In this document: positions 54,893 to 64,000 of the stretch, one piece after another
How positions within the stretch are numbered: position 1 is the stretch's first letter
Layout of the letters: every line of letters begins with the position of its first letter
Assembly: GCA_907163375.1 (NCBI GenBank)
Contig: CAJQUW010014317.1
Coordinates: 1-64,000, forward strand
DNA from: Prostheceraeus crozeri
Taxonomy: Eukaryota > Platyhelminthes > Polycladida > Euryleptidae
Length of the DNA: 64,000 nt
Direction: 5' to 3'
Made by a program: the position numbers and the translations under genes
The notes under the pieces: model-generated
Told to the model about the DNA's origin: nothing
The model's database searches: none
What the model saw: only the letters and a program-made list of their open reading frames with translations

Positions 54893-56105
54893 CATTCAAC
54901 ATATAAGAGCGGGTCCTGAAAACATCGTGAACATGCCTGCAATAGATTTTAAGGAGGCATCTGATTCTGTTAGTCACTTGAAACTTTTGCAAACTATTGA
55001 ACGCGATTTCAGCCTTGACTTCAGTATAATACAAAGTTTTCTTACTGATCGTGTACAAAGGGTAATATGTAAAACTGCGACAACTCCATGGAAGAATGTT
55101 ACAAGTGGCGTCCCTCAGGGCTCAATCTTAGGGCCAATCTTATTCGTTCTTTTCATCAATGATCTGCCAACTTTCGATAGCACGTTTTTTACTGCTTATG
55201 TCGACGATATTACCCTCCTACACCTAGATTCATGTAAATCTGTTGATGATTATGAACCTTCAGTGTTCCAACATGTCATCAATATGTTTCACCGTTGGTG
55301 CATTGACAAAATGCTCCAGATCAATGCAAACAAGACCAAAGTACTGTGTCTAAATCGTCGACCTGGTATTTTGATACCAGTTAGCATTGACAATATTGTT
55401 ATTGAGCAAGTTGAATGTGTTAAGATTCTAGGGGTGAACTTTGCATCTGACCTTCAATGGGATTGTCAGTTTTCTCATGTATATAAGAAGATGTGTCGTA
55501 GCATGTCGTTTGTAAAAAGACTTAAGACAAACTCTAACGGATATTATCTGGCAAGCTTATTTAAGTCTTGTGTTTTGCCATCTGTCATATTATTAAATTG
55601 ATGGCCGCACACGGGAGGTTTTCCATTTTCATCTTTGTTTGTGAACAACAAAACGCACTCCCTTTAAATTCACGACGATGTAATTAGATAAAGAAGAAAT
55701 ACGTGTATTTTCTTCTTCATCTGTCATATTGTTGGCCAATCATGTGTGACATCAGTTGTAAATTTTTTTAGCAATTTGAACAGATTGACCGTTTAGCAAT
55801 GAAATGGGCTAATGTGAAGAATATTCCCTGTTTGAGAAGCAGATTGGATAAGTCATGCAAAAAACTTATTTATAACATCTCAAAATCCAAATCTGCGCAT
55901 CCTCTGTGCCAATTTTTTATTGTTCGTGATAATTTGAATAATGTGAGGCGAAAACGAATCCTTCTGCCTCTACAACACAGGTCCTCTTTGTATAATAAGT
56001 CTTTTATCAAATACTCTTGTTTATCGTGATTTCTTTTGTGTGAGATTTTTGTGTCACATACTGCTCTCGTATTGACCTCAATAAAGTGATCATTATTATT
56101 ATTAA
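54893..56105 (+). mobile_element. 5'-truncated LINE (reverse transcriptase and 3' end)
   Basis: Open from about 54849 to 55601: IDFKEASDSVSHLKLL, TSGVPQGSILGPILFVLFIN DLP, FTAYVDDITLLHLD (YVDD box) and INANKTKVLCLNRRPGILIP, ending at a 126-bp insert. The C-terminal region resumes at about 55770-56029. The 3' end is CATTATTATTATTAACAAC, an (ATT)n tail. It starts exactly where the Penelope direct repeat ends. Not the same family as the LINE at 17530-20600. Confidence 0.85.
55592..55730. mobile_element. Short insert with 13-bp target duplication
   Basis: CATCTGTCATATT occurs at 55579-55591 and 55718-55730, and the LINE frame is broken between them. The 126-bp insert has no coding capacity and no obvious TIR, so it may be a SINE-like unit. 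Confidence 0.6.
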
Positions 56106-58446
56106 CAACCAAAAAGATGATTGAGATTTAGTCTATTTCAATGTATCCGTCCAACAATGAATTCCGCAATGAAGTTACAAAAGTCAGATAATCAGCACAA
56201 CTTCCATTCGACTAAAATTGGTGTTTCTCATTATTCCTTATTGTAATAATCCATTATTCAATGACTACGATATCAATTTATCGTCCTATAATGAAGTGGC
56301 AGATATGATGGTGAAGCAAATTTCTAGAGGTACTGGATCAGTGTGACCAGGATACCCAGTCTGGGCGCATTTGTCATGGTGTCCCGAAAGTGTCTCTCGG
56401 AAAAGGTAGTCCCGGTTTATCTAAAATTGAATATCAGGCACTTTTGCACGTGTAAAGTTTTCTCCGGGAAACTGTTATGCTAGTCGAAAGGCAATTAAAT
56501 TTGATAAGGGTTCATGAACACGGAAACGCTTGGATATAATACATTCGGCTTCTCTACATCGACGAAAATAAGCAGTTAAAATGTAAAAAGTCATTGAATA
56601 GCATCAAAGATCAATACGTGTAGCAATACATGCAGCATTATATAGTTCAAGGAAAAACAACAGCTCAACGATAATATATCAGTACAGAACTGATGATCAG
56701 ACTACACTTTATTGGAAATAAACTACAGATACGAGTCTTTAGCTGACTTGGGTCAATTACTCATGAAATGTAACTGATTACAGTTTCAAATTACTCCGCT
56801 TTTCTTCAAATACATTCCAATTACTTTGCAGTTACTTTAGATAATGGTCTGCATTATACTATACGGTTCCCCACCATTTCTTTTCTCGGGCGCATGTTAC
56901 AATTGCTTAACGGATAAGCAGACGACGATTGTGGCATTGATATTAAACTGCCATCTTCTCATTCTTCCCACAAGTATTTTCGCCTAACGTTTTTTCTACG
57001 ATTTAAATTGAAGATGTCTTGCGTCTTCTAGGAGACTTCATTATGCTTGCAATTACATCTCTGCCAAGATTTAAATTCATTTGAATATTTTAAACTTTGG
57101 CTTCTAAAAGAATTTGTTTTCCTCTCATGTTTGTGAGGGGGAAATTAAGCAGTAATAGATCTACATTTCCCGATCAGTAATTAAGAAAAGGGAGAAAGAA
57201 TATCATAACACTGGCACTTAATTTAGATTTTGGAAATATGCTTCGTCGTAAAATTTGTTGTTGTGAACCCTGTGCGCATCTAAGCATCTAGGTTAACGCA
57301 ATATCGACGAGGAAAGTAAAGCAATTTGAAGTGCGCGCTAAATGATTGTTTAATAGAGCCGACTGCAAAATATTTGCAATTACTTCTCAATTACATGGAC
57401 AAAATTGCAATTGATTACAATTACAATACAAGTCTGGTATTTGGGTAATCTACACATGTACAAATTAAACCGTGTAAATATGTAGTAAGATTCCGCCATT
57501 GTGACACGCGAAAATTCCGAGAAGTTAAGCAAGTTGGCCTAAATTAGTGGGCCTTTGTAATGCTTTAATTACTTTTTTAGTGAATGCTTAATAGCCATAG
57601 TATGTATCCTATCAAATAGAAGAACACAAATATAAAGAAAATACTAAGAAATACTGAAAATGATAAATGCATTCAGTAACAAAGGAATTGAGGTATCAAG
57701 AACCGAATTCTTGATTGCCACAGAAGGTTTTGACGCGGTTGTTCGCGACAGAGTTTGTATACCCACATGCTCTAAAATTCGTTTCTTGTATTAGCAATAG
57801 TATAATATAAATAATATAATATAATAATATAAATAACTGAGATGACCGATAGGCCCTCTATCTAATCATGTGTAGTGTCCCGAATTCAGTGAAAATAATC
57901 TGTTCCCCTAGCACTAGATCCCGACAAAATCTTATCATTCAAAACAATTATTCTGTTTATTGACATCCCGGGCCACAAAAATGTATTCATGAAAATGGCG
58001 TTATATTCATTTTATCACCTCACCACGCAAACAGAAAGAAACTTTTGATTTTTCAAAAATACTGTCTCCAGTGGACATCTTGTGGAATCATTTTTCAATT
58101 TTGATCATTCAAATAACTTGGATAAAATGTTACAAGGGGGATATGCACAGAGTCAGTCAAGACTTGTTAAATAACATGAAAAATATTCACAATTGCCATT
58201 TCTATACGAATTACAACTTTGATAATTTATTCATCGATGTATGAATACTTTTTTCAATAGAAAAAACGTGTTTCCATGGCTCTGGGAAACTAATGAGCAA
58301 AGATCTTTAACCTTCAGTTACCATATAGTATCACTGGAAGACCGAGATACAAAAAATGCAACGATAATAGCCAATATCGTCGCTTACCTTTCCAGGTTGC
58401 ACGTTCTTTGTCCTTGTTTGATTCGTTCAGTCAATTAACAAACTTC
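56106..58446. other. Intergenic, no gene recognised
   Basis: Contains AATTAC-rich stretches near 56740-56830 and 57370-57450 that may be ends of an old MITE, and an AT microsatellite (TATAATATAA-type) at about 57795-57835. Confidence 0.5.
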
Positions 58447-59856
58447 TCAAATATCCTTCTGAGAGTTCAGAGGCTTTCTGTCTGTTATTTCATCATCACT
58501 GTAAGTGTCTATTCCTCCTCTTGGATGTCCATTCTCTAAATCTTTGAGCGGTTTATAGTCATTAATCTGAGCGAGGTGATGAAATTTCTTCGACCGCGAC
58601 CAAAGCACCGCTGCCAATAAACAGCCGAATTTGAGGTACATGAGACCACCTTGTACCAAGAAGAACCAGCGATATTTGAATTTCTCCGCGATCACAGCGC
58701 TGAGCACAGGTGAAAGGGACATGCCGAGACCCATTCCTGCCAAGCTGAATGGATAAGCCATATGACCTGGCAGTGTGGACACTTCTTCACCTGCTGGAAA
58801 TAGGAAAGTGATAGAAGGTCCCAAGAAGAAGCCAGAGGTGTACGCGAAGAAGCGGCTGGCTGCCATGTTGGCCGCTGCGAACTCCCAAATGGTCAAGGAA
58901 AGCGCCATCATGAAGGTGCAGACTGTGAGGACGTATTTGAGACGACCTTTGAGGAAATTCTGCGTCGCAGCTGTGATGATGGCCCCGATGAGGTACGTGC
59001 TTGCCTCTCCAGCAGCGAATAGCGTGGTCAGAGTGGCGCTTTTCAGGAGCGAGTGTTCCCGTTGACGCATGTAATCTGTGAGATTCATCAATACACCATA
59101 GGTGACCACACTGGTGAGAATACGATCAAATGTCCACAGAACGAGGAGCGGAATTCGTTCTGGAGTTATTTGTCCATCGCAGTTGAGAGTACACTTACTC
59201 TGCGTGTAATCACCTACAGATTCATTCTTCTCAAAGACCAACGCAGCACTTGCATTGACGAGGAAATACACAACCCCGAGGATGATGAAAGACTGTCTCC
59301 AGCCATAGGTATCGATCAACAACGCATAGACTTCCACAAATACGATTGAGGCAACTGAGCCACCGGACACCAAGGTAGTTGCCAAGAGATGGAATTTATG
59401 CTTCTTGTCAAAGTGCTCATTAACAACAAGTCCGACACATGTGAGGATCAGTGATGATCCAAGTCCGTGGAGGATTGTGTGTGTGAGGAACAGCCAATGG
59501 GGGTTTGGAACGTAGGCACTAGTGATGCAGGCTACCAAGACGAAGCAAGCTCCGATGAACTGGAAGAGGCGGAATTTACGGCCTGATCGGAGGATGATAA
59601 CACTAGAGATCGTGGTGGTGAGGTATCCGACGGCTGCATATGAGTCACCGATCCAATTCAGTTCCGGGAGAGATACAGTTCCCTCAAAATCCACGCGCAG
59701 CTGGGCCACGAAGATGCCAAAGGCTCTCCGCTTGCCGCCGAGGAAAATGACGTTCAAGGCGGCAAATGAGAGGATGACCCATGACCAGAACGGATAGCGA
59801 GCGGAAAAAGAAGGCACCGGTTTTGCAGGAACACGTGTCCGCACCGCAGCGCGCAT
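58447..59856 (-). CDS. SLC16/monocarboxylate-transporter-like membrane protein
   Basis: A 469-residue major-facilitator protein with about 12 membrane segments, all in one exon. Residues 36-72 (VIFLGGKRRAFGIFVAQL ... PELNWIGDS) match the SLC16 TM1-TM2 pattern, with a Lys, then SFG-type and sWI-S motifs. 146-190 (NEHFDKKHKFHLLATTLVSG ... YGWRQSF) matches the TM5 signature YFxxRRxxAxGxAxxG and the conserved YGWR. A polar loop lies at 208-232, and an acidic/polar cytosolic tail from 421. Family members carry lactate, pyruvate, aromatic amino acids or creatine; the substrate cannot be read from sequence. The start was chosen at MRAAVRTRVPAKP. The frame stays open upstream to an ATG at 59997, but a strong splice acceptor at 59947-59948 makes the longer start unlikely. 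Confidence 0.88.
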   Translation of the reverse strand: MRAAVRTRVPAKPVPSFSARYPFWSWVILSFAALNVIFLGGKRRAFGIFVAQLRVDFEGTVSLPELNWIGDSYAAVGYLTTTISSVIILRSGRKFRLFQFIGACFVLVACITSAYVPNPHWLFLTHTILHGLGSSLILTCVGLVVNEHFDKKHKFHLLATTLVSGGSVASIVFVEVYALLIDTYGWRQSFIILGVVYFLVNASAALVFEKNESVGDYTQSKCTLNCDGQITPERIPLLVLWTFDRILTSVVTYGVLMNLTDYMRQREHSLLKSATLTTLFAAGEASTYLIGAIITAATQNFLKGRLKYVLTVCTFMMALSLTIWEFAAANMAASRFFAYTSGFFLGPSITFLFPAGEEVSTLPGHMAYPFSLAGMGLGMSLSPVLSAVIAEKFKYRWFFLVQGGLMYLKFGCLLAAVLWSRSKKFHHLAQINDYKPLKDLENGHPRGGIDTYSDDEITDRKPLNSQKDI

Positions 59857-59946
59857 GCTGCTCGTCGAACTATTGTAAGTCGAGTAGGTAGAAGAGATGA
59901 GAATTAGCAGAGAGGAGAAACAACTGCCGAGCCTCCGTCGCCAAAC
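59857..59946 (-). other. 5' part of the SLC16-like exon after a splice acceptor
   Basis: On the minus strand CACTTTCTCCTCTTTGCAG precedes GTTTGGCGACGG at 59946. The segment to the ATG at 59856 is open in the same frame, so it is either 5' UTR or the end of an N-terminal coding exon. Confidence 0.6.
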
Positions 59947-59999
59947 CTGCAAAGAGGAGAAAGTGGACAGATGGGACCCGCATGAAGAACAATGCAACG

Positions 60000-61670
60000 T
60001 GGAATCAATTCTCTCGCGCTTAAAATACTGGTAGACAAGTTTACCAATGTGAATTCCGCATGTAGGCTGAAAGAGACATCACATTAGACGACGCGTACCC
60101 CTATGCAGAAGAAGTGACGACATACATATTTGGATGCCTTCCACTCCCACCTCTTCAAAATCGTAAATCTTTAACGATCTACGTCATCTGCCAATTTAAT
60201 AAGCAAACGATCCCCTATGCGTTATTCCGATCCACTCGACAACATATTGAAGTCAAAATTGAATGGAGAGGAAGAGTAGTATGAAGCACCCACTCTGAAT
60301 TTCTTCCATTATATGTGTCAATTCTTCACTCACATGTAGTTAAATCAGCAAACTCAAGTCTCCTTGAGATGAAATACAGATAAAAATGATTTGAATATTA
60401 TGCAAATTAATCTTCAGCTAATACTGAATCAAAACAGTCACATTCCTACATACATTTATCCATTCCTTTTTAACATTGAGTTTTTGTCATAACCCTCATT
60501 AGTGAAGGCTATTAATTGTCTACTACCGATCGACATCTACAGAGTTGATCATATAAAAGGACCACATAAATTACTCTGAAATTCAATCGATTCTAATGTC
60601 TGCCAATCGTGTCGCACATCAACGTATCATACATCATTCGAGAGCTTGCATTCTCAGCCGTAAAATGAGCCATGCTAGACTTGTATCTGTTATTGTATTT
60701 GCTGAGCAGTGCTCAACATATGAAAATCGCTCAATTTTCATATGGCTTTTTCTCAATAAGAAAACATTTGAATATGATAAATAAACAGGCACGGGGAGAG
60801 CGAACATTTTCTGCGCTCTCTTTTGATATACTGATCATCAAAATCGGTGAGCTAGGAAAGAAAGAGTGATGTCGTGAAGTTATCAGAAAATCATGACTCC
60901 TTTGCCTAAATATGCAATATTCTCACTTTTTCATCAAACATGTTTGGTATCTTCAGAAACTTTGCGATGGAAGAAGTGTGAATATGTAAGTTTTATTCAT
61001 ATAAGAGTAACAGTTCTTTTAAAACTTCCTCAACATTTTTTCTCATTACCGCAAAAGAAAGTGCACAAACACCATGCAAGCTGAACGAAGGTTCAAAAAG
61101 AAACAATAAACAAAGGCACACCTTAGATCTCTCATAGTGACTGCAGATTGTTTACCATTTCAGACTCTTAGCATCCGATTGAAATTCTGATTTTACAATC
61201 AATTCTTTGTCACAGGATACGCGCCTCAGCAAAATAACCTGCTCGATCCTGAACGCTACAAGGGGTGTGGGACGAAAGTGTGAATTTTATGCGGGCCTTT
61301 TGAACTCGTATCCCATTTCCTTCATGTTTAGTCTAATTATCCACATCTGTGTTGAACGTTTGTCACTCATCTGTGAATTACAGTTGTCTTTTCTTTCATC
61401 TTTTGCTCCAAGTACTTACCGCATATTTCTGAACCAATGAAATGTCGTCTTTTCAGTTTAGTCCTATGGAATAAGAAAATCTCTCAACTTATTTTTCTCT
61501 TCTACATTTTGCTTCTTGCAGAATTTTCTCAATTAGTCAGTAAGCAAACTCAATAATTCTAGTCTGTAATATTGATGATATCAATGATGCCAATTTGTGT
61601 AAACAACTGTCATGCATGGAAGTTAAATCGACATATTTTATATAATTGGGATCGCACAGAAAGGCCAGCG
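60000..61670. other. Upstream region of the SLC16-like gene, nothing recognised
   Basis: No domain-bearing ORF. A 5' noncoding exon and promoter are expected here but I cannot place them. Confidence 0.45.
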
Positions 61671-61679
61671 TAGATTTCT

Positions 61680-62003
61680 CAAAAAGTGACATGTTTGAAC
61701 AATATTGGATCCATTTTAGGTTATGAAATTGAAATCTGAGACGGGTCATTTGAAAATTATTTTTTTCACCTGCCATATATGGTAACCAAGTCGCCATTTT
61801 GGATTTGTGGGCCTACAGAAGAAGGCCCTCGGCCAATTCCTCAAAAATCGACATGTTTGAACAATATTGGATCCATATTAGTCTAAGAGATTGAAATCTG
61901 AGACGGGTCATTTGAAAATTATTATTTTCACCTGCCATATATGGTAATCAGGTCGCCATTTTGGATTTGTGGGCCTACAGAAGAAAGCCGTCGATGAAAG
62001 ATT
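61680..62003. repeat. 162-bp tandem duplication
   Basis: ACATGTTTGAACAATATTGG begins at 61689 and 61851. Both copies run through TGAAATCTGAGACGGGTCAT, GCCATATATGGTAA and TTTGTGGGCCTACAGAAGAA with few differences. Confidence 0.9.
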
Positions 62004-64000
62004 TTAAAATTTGCTTTTAAGTTATCAGAGAGTTCCATGAGAACCTACAAAAGTGGAATCTAAGCCGGGTCCTGTTAGACCACTAAATTTATTTCGGGCA
62101 CACCGTGTCCTGAGCTGATTATTGCTGATGCAACAAACAGAAATTCGATATCTGTATGACATTCCATATGTACGCAAAATCTGTCAAGATCTACGGCAAG
62201 TAAACCAAACCATGACAGAAGCACAAACATTTCAAGTGATTGATAGACATTTGAGTTCATGAAAATAAGACAGGAATTTTTGTAATGAATTTTTGTAATG
62301 AACCACAATTCTACTCTTGCTGATTTCTGACTTCGATAGCCTGCGAGACAGAGTTTTAGTGTCGATAAGAGCGCTGTAAGAATAAATCACACGGAAACGC
62401 ATTGACTTAATTGGATTTCTTTCCTATTCACTTTCTTAAATTTTGTAATGCAGAACTGAGAATGGAAACAAAATGGATATATTTGATGAGATTATTCATT
62501 TTAAGACGACTTCTACTAGCTAGATTATAACAATCTCAGGAGAAGATAGGAGTGCAAACATCTGCGAGACAGAGAGAGGGAGAGTGAGAGAAACTTTCCC
62601 TATGATAATAATCTGCAGCTGGTCTGTTGTTCAAATAAAACCACTGCACATTACAAGCCCCAAAAGCTATCAATTGCAAACAAAATCAATAATGAAAGTA
62701 CTGATGCAAGCTTTGACTCCACTCTCCCATGTATGCCGAATTAGTACTGCAGACACGGGGGGCATGTACAGTCAAAAGAGCGAACTCCCGCTAGTTTTGC
62801 AAAGATAAATGAGAAAAATATTTACTGGCACTTTTCTCGGACAAATCAGGTCCTTACTCTTCAACTTTTTAAGTCTCTTAAGTTTAATTTTTTTGTTTCC
62901 ACAAGTTGGGCAATTACCTTTTGAGTTTTGATAGAGGGAAAGAAAGAATTTTAACTCTCTATTTTTTGGTGGATTTTTTGTTTGATCTTGACTCGAAATT
63001 TGATTTCAAACTGTTGTTTTGTAAAGTTCTCTTTCACCAATGACCCATCGTACAGTGTATGTAAGAGACCGAAAGACAATCAACAATAATGTGATTTCTA
63101 CGAGAGACACAGCTACCAAGTCTTAAGCAACGCTAAATCCACGAGATTTTATTTACAGGAATTACTTCTTGTAGCGATTCCTTCAGAAGTTTTGTAAATA
63201 TTTTCACATCACTTTCTTTTATTTCCAAATCCATTGCCTTTCTTCTTTTTCGTATTTACTTCGAGTTGTTTTTGTAATATGTTCACAGAATTACCAAACT
63301 TTGAGGCGGTATTGGATATGATATTCAATATTTAAATATAGTTTCAGTAGTGATTGAGCAGTAATGTATGTCCTGTATTTTTGTACATTGTGCGTGTACC
63401 AATTTGTCGCTAATCCGCTGTACGCGTTAAGTCGATAAGAGAAAGTTCGAGAACTCTATACTAAAATTAATTAGTCTACTGTGCTGTGCACAAATCAACC
63501 TGCTTTGGAGTAGTTCTCTTGAAGCAATAATGTAGGACATTTCTAGGTTTTTCGCTGCTGCTTGGTTATTAAGTTTTCGCAAATGAAAAGCAATAACAAA
63601 GCAATAGCAGAAGTTATTTGCTAACTGAGACATGTGTGTCTTGATTAAGGAAAATTCCTATTAAATTTGCCAATGACAAAAATGGTTCAGAAAATTCACT
63701 TGAATACCTTAATTGCAGGTTCGGATTTATATTGACTTTGTAAACGGAGCCTTTCACTGTTGCTTATTGAAATCGCGAAATTGAATATTGCTGGAGTCGA
63801 GCACAAGTTAATCATATCTTGTGTAAAAGAATTCTATAGACATTATGAAGGATAGACATATCACATGCGAGTCCAGATGTCGATGTTCTGAACGACACAC
63901 TAAAACCATAGAAATACGACTTTTCGCTTTGTTTAAGTGGATGAGACTGGTCATTTCAGCCGCTCATTTTATAGACACCGATCTAGGTCAATGTTGCTAG
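62004..64000. other. Noncoding to the window end, nothing recognised
   Basis: Includes a short GAGAGA tract at about 62565-62595. No supported gene, RNA or transposon end. Confidence 0.45.

Larger units (their letters stand above)
53537..54893. mobile_element. Penelope-like element fragments in inverted pair
   Basis: 53537-54035 and 54205-54745 are inverted copies of one sequence. Both cover the GIY-YIG endonuclease region and the downstream noncoding part (GCCATGGTTTTTACCTA..., CACATCTCGGTCTCATTG). The segment at 54492-54572 is repeated directly at 54810-54893. Inverted plus direct terminal repeats of this kind are typical of Penelope-like retroelements and their pseudo-LTRs. The reverse transcriptase is absent. 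Confidence 0.7.

Noticed and set aside
56740-57450. AATTAC-rich pair as a defined MITE
   Set aside because: No matching terminal repeat or target duplication could be found.
59857-59997. Upstream ATG at 59997 as the SLC16-like start
   Set aside because: A strong polypyrimidine tract and AG at 59947-59948 lie between it and the conserved protein, so the upstream part is most likely intron.

Overview
The window looks like animal nuclear DNA, probably from an invertebrate. It is AT-rich, its host gene is split by GT-AG introns, and there are no operons. Mobile DNA of many kinds fills most of it: LINEs, Penelope-like elements, Tc1, hAT, Harbinger and a foldback-like element. I cannot name the phylum from sequence alone. 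I see no capsid- or envelope-bearing element.

Host genes. (1) A GDAP1-like, tail-anchored glutathione-S-transferase-fold protein on the + strand. It has five coding exons (6096-6149, 11568-11757, 16226-16378, 17003-17197, 21567-21883), whose phases join into one 302-residue frame. Its introns are packed with transposon debris. (2) An SLC16/monocarboxylate-transporter-like membrane protein on the - strand (58447-59856, 469 residues), with a splice acceptor just upstream. (3) Two weaker exon candidates at 51292-51507 and 52124-52171.

Layout. 1-1.5 kb: a G/C-rich imperfect tandem repeat. 4.2-5.9 kb: a Tc1 element. 6-22 kb: the GDAP1-like gene, with two hAT-type remnants, a mariner-like MITE, LINE fragments and a Penelope remnant in its introns. 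22-25.3 kb: no gene seen. 25.3-50.2 kb: one nest of transposons. Its outer layer is a - strand LINE (25549-50113) flanked by an 85-bp direct duplication. The LINE is interrupted by a Harbinger MITE (26098-26932), a giant foldback-like element (about 28153-45053), a TIR MITE (about 46079-46841) and a second Tc1 copy (47489-49143). The foldback holds an intact-looking hAT (30759-35092, 8-bp target duplication) and a Harbinger (about 36594-39700, intact transposase frame). The hAT itself carries a 410-bp MITE (33788-34197). 50.2-56.1 kb: a 173-bp hAT MITE, exon candidates, an inverted pair of Penelope fragments and a 5'-truncated LINE. 56.1-64 kb: the SLC16-like gene in otherwise plain sequence with one 162-bp tandem duplication.

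The most unusual object is the foldback-like element. Its long inverted arms end in a 32-bp tandem array (about 15 copies on the left, 5-6 on the right), and the inner arms carry a repeated GGATTTAGGGATTTAGCG motif. The loop contains a 16-bp perfect hairpin. No transposase can be assigned to the element itself.
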